Source: Aedoeadaptatus ivorii (lineage in GTDB: Bacteria; Bacillota; Clostridia; Tissierellales; Peptoniphilaceae). From it: DNA of 64,000 nt. This document shows, one piece after another, positions 25,085-34,349 of the stretch. Numbering within the stretch: position 1 is the stretch's first letter; each line of letters starts with the position of its first letter. The notes under the pieces are model-generated. The model worked only from the letters and a program-made list of their open reading frames with translations, was not told the origin of the DNA and made no database searches. The position numbers were made by a program, and so were the translations under genes. The stretch covers positions 1 through 64,000 of the forward strand of contig NZ_JAUSWF010000002.1 of NCBI RefSeq assembly GCF_030815095.1, read 5' to 3'.

Positions 25085-26869
25085 GTGCGACAAAGAGTAG
25101 ATCGTTTGCTTTCTCTGATGAAAGAAAGAGATATAGACGTTTACATAGTACCTTCCGAAGATTTTCACCAAAGCGAATACGTAGGCGAGTACTTTAAGGC
25201 GCGGGCATGGCTTTCGGGCTTTACCGGCAGCGCCGGCACGGTGGTTGCCACCGCCGAGGAAGTATGCCTGTGGACCGACGGCAGATATTTTCTGCAGGCG
25301 GAAGAACAGTTGAAGGACACGGGCATTGTGCTGCAAAAGATGGGCCAGCCCGATGTACCGACGGTCCTTTCGTATGTCAAAGCGGCGCTTCCCGAAGGGG
25401 GCACGCTGGGCTTTGACGGCCGCGTGATTTCGGTCGCAGACGGCGCGGACTACGAAAAGATCGCAGAATCGAAGGCGGCCTCGATCGTCTACAATATGGA
25501 CTTAATCGACGAGCTGTGGGAAGATCGCCCGGCTTTTTCCGAAAAGAAAGCCTTTTCTCTTCCCGTAGAGATCACCGGCGAATCGGCGGCGAGCAAGGTA
25601 GGCCGCGTACGCAAGGCGATAGACGAAAAGGACGCGGATACGCATATTCTCGCGTCTCTCGACGATATTTGCTGGCTGCTGAATATGCGCGGCGACGACG
25701 TATTGTACTCGCCCTTGGTCCTCAGCTATTGCGTGGTGGAGGCGGAGCGCGTCGTGCTCTTTGTGGATGCGGCGAAGCTCAACGACAAAATTTACGCGTC
25801 TTGGGAAGGGATAGACGTCGAAATCTTACCCTATAACGACGTGTACGCCTTTGTAGAGAATCTTTACGATCGCTCGATTCTCTTGGATCCGTCCAAGATG
25901 AACTACGCCCTCTACGAAAACATCCCCGCAGACAATGCGGTGATCGAATCGGCGAACCCGACGATTTTGATGAAGGCGATGAAAAACGACGTCGAGCTCG
26001 AGAATATGGCGATCGCCCACGTAAAAGACGGCGTGGCGTGGACCAAGTTTATGTACTGGATCAAACACCGCATCGGCAAAGAGACGATCACCGAAATCGA
26101 CGCCTCCGACAAACTCGAGGCGTTTCGCAAGGAACAGGATGGCTATATGTGGCCGTCGTTTGCCCCCATCAGCGGCTATGCGGAACACGGCGCCATCGTA
26201 CACTACGAAGCCGACAGCGAAAGCGACAAGACGCTCGAGCCGAAGGGACTGTATTTGTCCGACACGGGCGCGAACTTCCGCGAAGGCTCGACGGACATTA
26301 CCCGTACTCTGGCACTGGGCGAGCTGACCGAAGAGGAGATCTTCCACTTTACGCTCGTCTTAAAGAGCCATATCGGCCTGGCGCGGGCGGTGTTCCCCTA
26401 CGGCACGCACGGCTATGCCCTCGACGTGCTAGCGCGCAAGCCCTTCTGGGAAAACCACCTGAACTTCGACCACGGCACGGGCCACGGAATCGGGCAACTG
26501 CTGAATATTCACGAGGGTCCCACGGGATTCCGCTACAAGATCAATCCGGCAAAAGGCGAACACCATCAAATCGAGCCGGGCATGATTATCACCATTGAAC
26601 CGGGCATTTATATTGCCGGAAAGCACGGCATTCGCACGGAAAACTGCATCGTAGTCAAAGAGACCGAGGCGAACGAGTACGGACAATTTATGTACTTCGA
26701 ACCCATCACGCTGGTGCCCTTCGACATGGATGCGGTGGATGTCTCTATGCTGGATGCCGACGAAATCGCGTATCTTAACGCGTACAATCAACGGGTTTTC
26801 GACACGATCTCGCCCCACCTCGACGAGGACGAGCGGGAATGGTTGAAAGAATACACCAAAGAAATTTAG
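25085..26869 (+). CDS. pepP: Xaa-Pro aminopeptidase, M24B
   Basis: This roughly 594-residue enzyme removes an N-terminal residue preceding proline. It has the large three-domain form: two creatinase-like N domains, the M24 pita-bread domain and an M24C tail. Metal ligands are visible in LSDTGANFREGSTDITRT, DHGTGHGIG, TIEPGIY and TENC. GTG 25085 is preferred: AAAGGAGA lies 7 bp upstream, and the resulting N-terminus is family-like (RQRVDRLLSLM); TTG 25082 is the alternative. It heads pepP, POT transporter, pepQ-like, pip. Confidence 0.92.
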   Translation: MRQRVDRLLSLMKERDIDVYIVPSEDFHQSEYVGEYFKARAWLSGFTGSAGTVVATAEEVCLWTDGRYFLQAEEQLKDTGIVLQKMGQPDVPTVLSYVKAALPEGGTLGFDGRVISVADGADYEKIAESKAASIVYNMDLIDELWEDRPAFSEKKAFSLPVEITGESAASKVGRVRKAIDEKDADTHILASLDDICWLLNMRGDDVLYSPLVLSYCVVEAERVVLFVDAAKLNDKIYASWEGIDVEILPYNDVYAFVENLYDRSILLDPSKMNYALYENIPADNAVIESANPTILMKAMKNDVELENMAIAHVKDGVAWTKFMYWIKHRIGKETITEIDASDKLEAFRKEQDGYMWPSFAPISGYAEHGAIVHYEADSESDKTLEPKGLYLSDTGANFREGSTDITRTLALGELTEEEIFHFTLVLKSHIGLARAVFPYGTHGYALDVLARKPFWENHLNFDHGTGHGIGQLLNIHEGPTGFRYKINPAKGEHHQIEPGMIITIEPGIYIAGKHGIRTENCIVVKETEANEYGQFMYFEPITLVPFDMDAVDVSMLDADEIAYLNAYNQRVFDTISPHLDEDEREWLKEYTKEI

Positions 26870-26878
26870 GAGGAAGAA

Positions 26879-28210
26879 ATGAACACGAAAGTAAAAATGC
26901 CCTTCGGCTTTTATGTCGTGTCCCTGGGCTTCTCCATGGAGCGGTTTGCTTTTTATTCCGCGAAGTGGCTGATGACCGTAATGGTAGCCGCCGCCGTAGT
27001 GAACGGCGGTTTGGGATTGACCGATGCCGATGCGGCGAAGATGAGTGCAAACCTCGTCGCCATGACCTATATCGCACCGCTGTTCGGTGCCTATATCTCC
27101 GACCGATGGATCGGCGCACGGTACTTAATACCGGTGGGAATGTTTTTAATGGGCGTCGGCTATCTGATCGGATGGCAGGCGGATTCCGCATTGATGATCA
27201 ATATAATGATTGCGGTGGTCTCCATCGGTACGGGGCTATTTAAGCCGCAGGCGAATGCCTTGACCGGTCGACTCTTCGACGATCCGAAGATCCTCGATAC
27301 GGCATTTTCGACGCAATATTCTTTTGTTAATATTGGCTCGTTTATCGGGACCACGATCATCGGCGTCTTGGCGCTGAGCAAGGGCTACTCCTTTTGCTTC
27401 TTGGTCTGTGCCATTATGATGTTTGTCAATACCATCTGGTTTATCTTCGGATGGCGTTATTTGGGCGATGCGGGCAAGCGACCCTTTAAGGTCGACGAAC
27501 GCGAGAGCGTGGCGGAGCAAAAAGAAGCGGCCGCTACGGTGAAAAAGCCCTTGACGGAAATGGAAAAGAAGAGAGTGGCTGCGATCATTTTGGTATCGGC
27601 GTTCTCGACGCTGTTCTGGCTGTTCTGGTACCTGGCCTATATGCCCGTGTACTTCCACTGGAGCGGGGACAACCCGGCGGCAAACTGGGTCATTTTCGGC
27701 TATGAAGTGCCCACCGCTTGGTTCGACTCCCTTAACGCCCTCTGCTGCATTACCTTCGGACCGATTCTCGGCGCCTTCTGGGCGCGCCGTGCCAGAAGTC
27801 CCCGGGGCGACTTCAATATGTTCCAAAAGACCTCTTTCGGTCTTTTGCTCTTGGGCCTCGCCTATATTATTTTTGCGGTGGCCGATATCGCCAGAGGCGA
27901 CGGTCTCGCCAACTTGGGTTGGATTATCGCCTTCGGCATCGTCCTCGCTTTGGGCGAAATGGTATTCTCTCCCTTGGGGAACTCCTTTATCTCCAAGTTC
28001 GCGCCGCCACGCCTCCTCTCGGTCATGATGAGCGTTTGGACCCTGGCGATCTTTATCTCCGCCAAGACCTACGGCGATCTGTATGAGTTTACGTTACAGT
28101 TCCCCTTCGCACCGACCTACTTTATCATTGCCGCCATCGCCATTGTGGGGGGCATTATCCTCTATATGCTGAGCGGCCGACTGAACAAGCTGGTCAAGGA
28201 AGACGAATAA
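26879..28210 (+). CDS. POT-family peptide transporter
   Basis: This 443-residue protein with about 12 membrane segments belongs to the proton-coupled oligopeptide transporter family. The N-terminal GFSMERFAFYSAKW corresponds to the ExxERFxYY motif, but Phe replaces the first Glu. FKPQANALTGRLF and FSTQYSFVNIGSFIG match conserved POT loops. It lies between two M24 peptidase genes with AGGAGG upstream, so it probably imports the di-/tripeptides these enzymes cleave. The altered motif suggests different proton coupling or substrate range. Confidence 0.86.
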   Translation: MNTKVKMPFGFYVVSLGFSMERFAFYSAKWLMTVMVAAAVVNGGLGLTDADAAKMSANLVAMTYIAPLFGAYISDRWIGARYLIPVGMFLMGVGYLIGWQADSALMINIMIAVVSIGTGLFKPQANALTGRLFDDPKILDTAFSTQYSFVNIGSFIGTTIIGVLALSKGYSFCFLVCAIMMFVNTIWFIFGWRYLGDAGKRPFKVDERESVAEQKEAAATVKKPLTEMEKKRVAAIILVSAFSTLFWLFWYLAYMPVYFHWSGDNPAANWVIFGYEVPTAWFDSLNALCCITFGPILGAFWARRARSPRGDFNMFQKTSFGLLLLGLAYIIFAVADIARGDGLANLGWIIAFGIVLALGEMVFSPLGNSFISKFAPPRLLSVMMSVWTLAIFISAKTYGDLYEFTLQFPFAPTYFIIAAIAIVGGIILYMLSGRLNKLVKEDE

Positions 28211-28237
28211 TCGCATTTTCAGGAAAGGAGCATCAGT

Positions 28238-29326
28238 ATGCATAAGGAACGAATCGAACGGGTCGTCGCGAGCATGAAAGAGGCGGGATATTCCCAAATC
28301 ATCATCTCCGACCCGGTGGCCATCTTCTATCTGCTGGATCGTTGGATCCACCCCGGCGAAAGGATGCTCGCCCTCTATATCCACGAGGACGGCACCGCGA
28401 AGCTCGTCATCAACGAGCTCTTCCCCCAAGACGGGGACGTGGGCGTGGAACTCGTGTGGTATAACGACATCGAAGACGGGGTCGCTGTCCTTTCCGAACA
28501 TATGAAAGACGGAGAAGTGATCGGCGTGGACAAGAACTGGCCTGCCCACTTCTTGCTCCGCTTGCAGGAGATCTTTCCGGATCGCAAGTACAAAAACGCC
28601 TCCCTTCTGGTGGATAAGATTCGCCAGATCAAAGACGAGGAAGAAAAGGAAATCATGCGCGAATCCTCCCGCATTTGCGATGCGGTGATGGAAGAGCTGA
28701 TTCCCTGGGTGGTGAAGGGCCTAACCGAAAAGGAACTCGACGCCAAGACCCGCGAACTCTTTGCTGAACACGGCGTCACCGAAATGTCCTTTGACCCGAT
28801 CACCGCCTATGGCAGGGGCGGTGCCGATCCCCACCACGTCACCGACGATTCCAAGGGAAAGCGCGGCGACAGCGTGGTGCTGGATATCGGCGGCTTTTAC
28901 AAGAACTACGCCTCGGATATGACCCGCACGGTCTTTATCGGCGAAGTGTCCGATAAGGCGCGCGAAGTCTACGAGATCGTAAAAGAAGCGAATCTTCGGG
29001 GCATCGCCGCTGCTAAGCCCGGCAACCGCATGTGCGATGTGGACCTCGCCTGCCGCAACTATATCGAAGAGAAGGGGTACGGCAAGTACTTTACCCACCG
29101 CACCGGCCATTCCATCGGATTGGAAGACCACGAATACGGCGATGTGTCTTCGGTGAACGAAGAGATCATTCGCCCGGGCCAAGTCTTTTCGGTAGAGCCG
29201 GGGATCTATCTCCTGGACGAGGGGATCGGCGTACGGATCGAGGACTTGGTGATCGTCACCGAGGACGGCTGCGAGGTCTTAAACCATGTCACGAAAGACC
29301 TTATCGTCGTCGACGAGGAGGCGTAA
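28238..29326 (+). CDS. Xaa-Pro dipeptidase-like M24 peptidase
   Basis: This 362-residue M24B enzyme has one creatinase-type N domain followed by the catalytic domain. Metal ligands fall in LDIGGFYKNYASDMTRTV, HRTGHSIGLEDHE, FSVEPGIYL and RIEDLVIV. The size matches PepQ/YpdF enzymes that cleave X-Pro dipeptides. GGAAAGGAG precedes the ATG. Together with the upstream aminopeptidase and transporter it forms a proline-peptide utilisation unit. Confidence 0.9.
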   Translation: MHKERIERVVASMKEAGYSQIIISDPVAIFYLLDRWIHPGERMLALYIHEDGTAKLVINELFPQDGDVGVELVWYNDIEDGVAVLSEHMKDGEVIGVDKNWPAHFLLRLQEIFPDRKYKNASLLVDKIRQIKDEEEKEIMRESSRICDAVMEELIPWVVKGLTEKELDAKTRELFAEHGVTEMSFDPITAYGRGGADPHHVTDDSKGKRGDSVVLDIGGFYKNYASDMTRTVFIGEVSDKAREVYEIVKEANLRGIAAAKPGNRMCDVDLACRNYIEEKGYGKYFTHRTGHSIGLEDHEYGDVSSVNEEIIRPGQVFSVEPGIYLLDEGIGVRIEDLVIVTEDGCEVLNHVTKDLIVVDEEA

Positions 29327-29327
29327 T

Positions 29328-30215
29328 ATGGTTTCTGTGCGCGAAGGCCGCATGCCCTTTCGGGGTTTCGAAACCTATTACCGCATCGCGAATCCCGCGG
29401 GCAAAAAAGCGCCCTTGGTGCTGCTGCACGGGGGACCGGGCTCGACCCACAACTATTTCGAGGGATTCGACAAAATCGCCGAGACACTGGACCGGCCCAT
29501 TGTGATGTACGACCAGATCGGTTGCGGCGAATCCGCCACGCCAGGGCATACGGAACTCTATACCGCCGAGGTGTGGATGGACGAGCTCGACGCCCTCAGG
29601 GAACACCTCTCGCTGGACAAAGTGCACCTCTTGGGGCAGTCCTGGGGCGGTATGCTCGCCATCAGCTATATGATCGAGAGAAAGCCCGCGGGCGTACTCT
29701 CGGTCGCCCTCGCCTCGACCCTGCACGCCGCGGAGGTTTGGAAGCAGGAACAGTACCGGCGCATCGAGCACTATATGGCGCCGGAGGATCTGTCGGTGTT
29801 TCATACCGCCGAAAAGACGGGAAACTACGACGATCCCGCCTATCTCGACGCACTGGACCGCTTTATGGACCTCTTCTGCGGGCCCACGGTGACGGACAAT
29901 GCCCCCGAATACCTCAAACGCGAAAAGAAAAACAGCGGCGAGGTGTATATCACCGGCTGGGGCGCCAATGAGTTCAGCCCCACCGGCACGCTCTCGGGCT
30001 ACGATTACCGGGGACGGCTCCACGAGATCGACGCCCCGGTGCTCATCACCAGCGGGCAGATGGACCTCTCCAGTCCCTATATCTCCAAGAGTATGCACGA
30101 CGAGATCGAAGGCTCCCGTTGGGAACTGTTCCCCTACTCCCGCCATATGGCATTTGTGGAGGAAGAGGCGCGCTATTTCGAAGTGCTCGCCGACTGGCTG
30201 AAAGATTTTGCGTAA
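29328..30215 (+). CDS. pip: Proline iminopeptidase (S33 hydrolase)
   Basis: This 295-residue alpha/beta hydrolase has the oxyanion segment LLHGGPGSTHNYF, nucleophile elbow LLGQSWGGMLA and C-terminal His in YSRHMAF, the pattern of prolyl aminopeptidases of the tricorn-factor F1 type. It begins 1 bp after the M24 dipeptidase stop, with GAGGAGGCG upstream. It would release N-terminal proline from peptides, completing the operon's proline-bond chemistry. Confidence 0.9.
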   Translation: MVSVREGRMPFRGFETYYRIANPAGKKAPLVLLHGGPGSTHNYFEGFDKIAETLDRPIVMYDQIGCGESATPGHTELYTAEVWMDELDALREHLSLDKVHLLGQSWGGMLAISYMIERKPAGVLSVALASTLHAAEVWKQEQYRRIEHYMAPEDLSVFHTAEKTGNYDDPAYLDALDRFMDLFCGPTVTDNAPEYLKREKKNSGEVYITGWGANEFSPTGTLSGYDYRGRLHEIDAPVLITSGQMDLSSPYISKSMHDEIEGSRWELFPYSRHMAFVEEEARYFEVLADWLKDFA

Positions 30216-30218
30216 ATA

Positions 30219-30247
30219 AAAAAGACCGCGATTGCGGTCTTTTTTTG
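30219..30247 (+). terminator. Terminator of the peptide operon
   Basis: AAAAAGACCGC/GCGGTCTTTTTTT hairpin immediately after pip. Confidence 0.9.
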
Positions 30248-30314
30248 TGTGCAAATTTTTTAGAAAAACCCGGTTCTCGAAGAAACGGCGCGTAAAACAG
30301 AAAGCGGTAGCGCC

Positions 30315-30710
30315 TTAGCCGGCCACGACCTTTACATAGAATGTGCGGGTGCGCGGGCCGTCGAATTCGCAAAAGTAGATGCCCTGCCAGGTGCCGAGCA
30401 AAAGCCGCCCTTCTGTAATCATTACGAGTTCCGAGGCGCCCACCAGGCTCGATTTAATATGGGCACAGGAATTGCCCTCTCCATGCAGGAAATCCGCTTG
30501 ATGGGGCAGATATCTCGCCAGACCGGTCAAGATATCCCGCTGCACATCGGGATCGGTATTTTCGTTGATGGTGATCGCAGCGGTGGTATGGGGACAGAAG
30601 ACGAGGCAATATCCCTCTCGGCAGCCGCTCTCATCGACGCAATCTGCGACTTTGCGCGTGATGTCTATCATCTCTTCGGATTCGGTGGGAAGGGAAAAAC
30701 GTTTCAGCAT
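30315..30710 (-). CDS. YjbQ/UPF0047 family protein
   Basis: This 131-residue single-domain protein has the family signatures VFCPHTTAAITINEN, DILTGLARYLP, GEGNSCAHIKSSLVG and LGTWQGIYFCEFDGPR. Members have been linked to thiamine-phosphate-type hydrolysis, but the cellular role is uncertain. ATG 30710 is preferred over 30728 because AAAGGAG lies between them, 6 bp from the former. Confidence 0.9.
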   Translation of the reverse strand: MLKRFSLPTESEEMIDITRKVADCVDESGCREGYCLVFCPHTTAAITINENTDPDVQRDILTGLARYLPHQADFLHGEGNSCAHIKSSLVGASELVMITEGRLLLGTWQGIYFCEFDGPRTRTFYVKVVAG

Positions 30711-30788
30711 ATCGGGCTCCTTTCGCATATAGAAATGAAACGGGTTGGTACCAATTATAGATAGTATAGCATTACAGAGCGATCTCTT

Positions 30789-31427
30789 TTAATCCCCGAT
30801 GGCGACGGTGCGATGAGCGATGCGCGCCGCCTGTTCGAGATTGTGGGTGACAAAGAGAATGCTGTGGCGAGCGGAGAGGTCTTGGATCAGTTCCTCGATA
30901 ATGCGGGTATTGGCGGGATCCAAAGAGGCCGAGGGTTCGTCCAACAAGAGCACATCGGGCGCCGTGGCGAGGGCGCGGGCGATACAGAGGCGCTGTTTTT
31001 GCCCGCCGGAAAGGGAGGCGGCGGGGAGCCGGAGCTTGTCTTTGACCTCGTCGAATAGCCCCACGCGGCGCAGCAGTTCTTCAGTTTTTTCCGCGCGATC
31101 GGGCGCGCCGTAGTAGTCGAGGACATAGTGGATGTTTTTTTCGATGCTCAAGGGAAAGGGGCGGGCGTCTTGAAAGACGGTGCAGATGCGCTTTCGCAAT
31201 TCGCCGTCGGAGAAGGTGGCGGTATCGACGCCGTTGAGGCGGATTTCGCCGCGAAAACTTCCGCCTTTGTCGAGGATAAAGCGATTGATGCAGTTTAAGA
31301 AGGTGGACTTGCCGCCCCCGGAGGGGCCGACGAGAGAGACGATTTCGTTGTTTGCGATGACGAGGTTGCGGTCTTCAAAGACGATGCGGTCGCCATACGC
31401 TGCGGTGAGATGTTTAATTTCCAGCAC
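30789..31427 (-). CDS. pstB: Phosphate ABC transporter ATPase PstB-like
   Basis: This 212-residue ATPase has Walker A GPSGGGKST, FPLSIEKNIHYV (PstB-like Q-loop region), signature LSGGQKQRL and Walker B VLLLDEPSASLDP. It is about 40 residues shorter than typical PstB, mainly at the C-terminus. The GTG start overlaps pstA by 14 bp. It is the last gene of pstSCAB; no phoU follows in this window. Confidence 0.9.
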   Translation of the reverse strand: MLEIKHLTAAYGDRIVFEDRNLVIANNEIVSLVGPSGGGKSTFLNCINRFILDKGGSFRGEIRLNGVDTATFSDGELRKRICTVFQDARPFPLSIEKNIHYVLDYYGAPDRAEKTEELLRRVGLFDEVKDKLRLPAASLSGGQKQRLCIARALATAPDVLLLDEPSASLDPANTRIIEELIQDLSARHSILFVTHNLEQAARIAHRTVAIGD

Positions 31428-32253
31428 GATGTTTTCCCCACTTTCCGACGAGCAGATAGGACAGATAATTTACGAGGACGAGCAGAAGGATGAGCACAAA
31501 GGCGGTGCCATAGGCGTTTTCGGTAGAAATGCCTTGGGTAAGGAGCATATGCAGGTGAAAGGGAAGGGTCATAATCGGATCGGTCAGATGCTTCGGCGTC
31601 TTGGCGACGAGCACCGCGCCCGTCAAAATTACCGGTGCGGTGGCGCCCATCACATAGGCGCCGGCGACGAGTACCGCGGAGAGGATGTCCGGTAGCGCCA
31701 TGGGGAGCAGAAGCCGAAAGACGGTGTATTCTTTCGCGATCCCCAACCCCTCGGAATCGGCGGCGATTCGCGGGTCGATCTCTTCGAAGATCTTTTCGGT
31801 GTGGATTTCGATATAGGGAAACGCCATGGTGGCGAGGGTGAGGCTTACGCTTAACAGCGAGCGCTGTATGCCGAAAAAGACGATAAATACGCCGTAGCCG
31901 AAGAGGCCGAAGAGGATCGAGGGCAGGCCCGCGATATTTTTGGTGATGAAGCGGATGGCGCCCTTTAGCCAGGATTTTTGAGAAAAGAACGCCATATAGA
32001 TCGCCGTAAGTACGGCGAAAATCGCCGAGATCGATAGGGCGAGCAGCATCGAGAACAGGCTTCCCATAATGGCGGGAAAGACGCCCCCTTCGGTGCCTTG
32101 GGGGATGCCCGCAGGTCCCGCGGTCAGAAATTCCCAATCCACCACGGCGATACCCTTTGCGGCGATAAAGCCGACGACAAAGAGTACCGCGGCGCAGGTG
32201 AGAAAAAAGGCAAAGAAGATAAGCGCTTTTGTGATGGCGTCTTTACATTTCAT
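31414..32253 (-). CDS. pstA: Phosphate ABC permease PstA
   Basis: This roughly 279-residue permease with six membrane segments has the PstA features LTAGPAGIPQGTEGGVFPAI, GLPSILFGLFGYGVF and the coupling segment ADSEGLGIAKEYTVFRLLLP. ATG 32253 overlaps the end of pstC by 11 bp; a GTG three codons upstream is also possible. Confidence 0.93.
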   Translation of the reverse strand: MKCKDAITKALIFFAFFLTCAAVLFVVGFIAAKGIAVVDWEFLTAGPAGIPQGTEGGVFPAIMGSLFSMLLALSISAIFAVLTAIYMAFFSQKSWLKGAIRFITKNIAGLPSILFGLFGYGVFIVFFGIQRSLLSVSLTLATMAFPYIEIHTEKIFEEIDPRIAADSEGLGIAKEYTVFRLLLPMALPDILSAVLVAGAYVMGATAPVILTGAVLVAKTPKHLTDPIMTLPFHLHMLLTQGISTENAYGTAFVLILLLVLVNYLSYLLVGKWGKHRAGN

Positions 32254-33130
32254 GGGAAACACTTCGCTTTCGTATGTGCTCTACGAGGAGATTGACGGCG
32301 CCGATGGCGATAAGGAGCACCAGCCCCGATGCGAACAGGGCGCTGTAATGGGTGCTGCCCACCTCCGCCATGCCCATCTCGAGGGCGATCAGCCCGGGTA
32401 TGGTTTCGGCTTTTCCGAGCAAAGTAGGAAAAATGGGCGCGTTTCCGATCACCATCATCACCGCCATGGTCTCGCCGATCACCCGCGAGAAGGCGAGGAT
32501 CGTGCCGATGGCGATGGAGCGGCCCAAAGCGGGGAGGGCGACGGCGCGGATAAAATATTCCGTACTGATGCCCAGCGCCTCGGAATCGGCGCGATGGCGT
32601 TCGATCACCATGCGGGCGGAATCGGCGACGGCGTTAACGATAAAGGGAATGATCATCGCCGAGACCACCAACCCGCCGGCGAGGATGCTTTCGCCGCCGG
32701 AAAGATGGAGGCCGCGCTCGATGCACTTTACCACGACCATAAGGCCGATAAAGCCCATAATCACCGACGGAATGCCGGCGAGAATGCCGATCAGGCGGAG
32801 CGCCGGTGCCTGGAGCCTTTGTGGCAGATAGAAGCGGACACAGAGCGCCGTTCCCAAACTGACGGGAAGGGCGATGGCAATGGCGATGCCGAAGATATAG
32901 AGCGATGCGAGCATCAGATTGAACACGCTGTAACTCGGCGTATTGCCCGTAGGGCGCCACTTGCCCGGGGCGAGGAGGGCAAAGGCGCCTTCTTCTGTGA
33001 GAAAGGGTAGGCTTTCTTTGAGGATAAAGATAATGACAGAGAGCATCGCCGCCGCCGAGAGCAGGGCGACGACGGCGCTTATCGATTTAAGGGTCGCGTA
33101 GTTTTTCGGGGCGTTGGGTGTAGTGGACAC
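32243..33130 (-). CDS. pstC: Phosphate ABC permease PstC
   Basis: This 295-residue permease with six membrane segments has GIPSVIMGFIGLMV and the coupling loop ADSEALGISTEYFIRAVALP, followed by FSRVIGETMAVMMVIGN, which is diagnostic of PstC. GTG start with AGGAGGTAAGCC upstream. A hairpin-T-run lies between it and pstS. Confidence 0.93.
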   Translation of the reverse strand: MSTTPNAPKNYATLKSISAVVALLSAAAMLSVIIFILKESLPFLTEEGAFALLAPGKWRPTGNTPSYSVFNLMLASLYIFGIAIAIALPVSLGTALCVRFYLPQRLQAPALRLIGILAGIPSVIMGFIGLMVVVKCIERGLHLSGGESILAGGLVVSAMIIPFIVNAVADSARMVIERHRADSEALGISTEYFIRAVALPALGRSIAIGTILAFSRVIGETMAVMMVIGNAPIFPTLLGKAETIPGLIALEMGMAEVGSTHYSALFASGLVLLIAIGAVNLLVEHIRKRSVSHEM

Positions 33131-33142
33131 GGCTTACCTCCT

Positions 33143-33178
33143 GAAAAAAGGGGCCCTCAGACAGTGCCGAGAGCCCGT
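33143..33178 (-). terminator. Intra-operon terminator/attenuator after pstS
   Basis: On the minus strand GGGCTC...GAGGGCCC followed by TTTTTT lies between the pstS stop and the pstC ribosome site. It would let PstS be made in excess over the membrane subunits. Confidence 0.65.
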
Positions 33179-33183
33179 TGGGG

Positions 33184-34167
33184 TTATGGAATCGGTACGA
33201 ACCCCATTTCTTTGATCGTTTCCGTTCCCTTATCGGACTGCAGATAGTCGATAAAGGCCTGTTCGGATGCGGTCGGCTCGCCGGATCGAATGGCGATCAG
33301 CGGGCGAGAAATGATATAGCTTTCGTCCAAGATATTGGCTTCTGTGGGCGAGACGCCGTCGACGTCCATGGGGATCAGCTTGCCCTCATTTTGTCCCACC
33401 ATACCATAGGAAGCGTAGCCGATGGCGTTGGGGTTTTCGATGATCTTGGTGACCAATGCGCCCATCGACGGAGCCTGAATGGCGGATTCGGTGACTTCGG
33501 TTTCGCCCATAATCTTCTTTTGGAACACCTCGTGGGCGCCGCCCGAAAGGTCGCGGGTTACCACGACGATGTCCGTATCGGGAAGAGAAGCGTCGATGTC
33601 GCTCCATTTTTTGTATTCGCCTGAGAAGATTTTTACAATTTCGTCCTTGGTGAGATTCTTGTTCTTCAGCTCGACGATGGGGTTTTCGGGGTTTACGGAA
33701 ATCGTAAGCGCGTCGATCCCCAGCTTATATTCCTTGAGATCTTCTAGCTTGTCCCGCTCTTCGTCCTTCAATTCGCGGGCGATCATGCCGAAGTCGCTGG
33801 TGCCGTCCAATACGGACTTGACCCCCGCGCCCGATCCGCCGGCGGAAACATAGATCGAGATGTTGTCCTTCGGCATATCGGATTTTACCTTGTCCCAGGT
33901 TTCGTACTCTTCGATAAAGTCGGTGGAGATCGCCGAGATCACCGGCGCCAGGGTAGACGAGCCGTTAAAGGTGAACTGTGCCTTAAATTCATCGTCCGTC
34001 TTTGCGGCTTCCTTCTCGGGTTTGGCTTCTTCGGTTTGTTCCGCTTGGTTTGCGTTGGCTGCGGTATTCGCCTTCGCATCGTCTGCCTTGGGGCCACAGG
34101 CGGTTAAGAGCAGCACGGAAAGCAGCGTCAGAGAAGCGAGCTTCATCCATAAATTGTTCTTTTTCAT
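33184..34167 (-). CDS. pstS: Phosphate-binding lipoprotein PstS
   Basis: This 327-residue exported lipoprotein (lipobox LLLTACG) has a charged Ala/Glu/Lys linker. It binds phosphate through FNGSSTLAPVI, VSAGGSGAGVKSVLDGTSDFGM and RDLSGGAHEVF. It is the first gene of pstSCAB. The promoter carries TTAACA repeats resembling a Pho box. Confidence 0.93.
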   Translation of the reverse strand: MKKNNLWMKLASLTLLSVLLLTACGPKADDAKANTAANANQAEQTEEAKPEKEAAKTDDEFKAQFTFNGSSTLAPVISAISTDFIEEYETWDKVKSDMPKDNISIYVSAGGSGAGVKSVLDGTSDFGMIARELKDEERDKLEDLKEYKLGIDALTISVNPENPIVELKNKNLTKDEIVKIFSGEYKKWSDIDASLPDTDIVVVTRDLSGGAHEVFQKKIMGETEVTESAIQAPSMGALVTKIIENPNAIGYASYGMVGQNEGKLIPMDVDGVSPTEANILDESYIISRPLIAIRSGEPTASEQAFIDYLQSDKGTETIKEMGFVPIP

Positions 34168-34199
34168 AAATGTCCAATCCTCCTTATTGATTTGCCCCG

Positions 34200-34239
34200 A
34201 TTATATCATAGAATTTAACATAGCTTAACATTCTTTACT
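34200..34239 (-). promoter_or_regulatory. pst promoter with Pho-box-like repeats
   Basis: On the minus strand TTAAGC (34228-34223), a 17-bp spacer and TATAAT (34205-34200). On the plus strand TTAACA starts at 34215 and 34225, and a degenerate TTACTC at 34235. The exact 10-bp period resembles PhoP-binding direct repeats, though their orientation is opposite to the gene. Confidence 0.65.
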
Positions 34240-34269
34240 CAGCCTAGATTCGATAAAAGATTACATCAT

Positions 34270-34312
34270 TAAAAAAGCGGTTTATTTGGAATATAATAAA
34301 CCGCTTAAAAAT
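34270..34312 (-). terminator. Terminator of the AT-rich gene pair
   Basis: AAGCGGTTTATT/AATAAACCGCTT arms followed on the minus strand by TTTTTTAATG lie 38 bp past the stop of the small membrane protein. Confidence 0.85.
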
Positions 34313-34349
34313 ATTAAATCAATAGATAGATTGGATTCAATATTATTTA

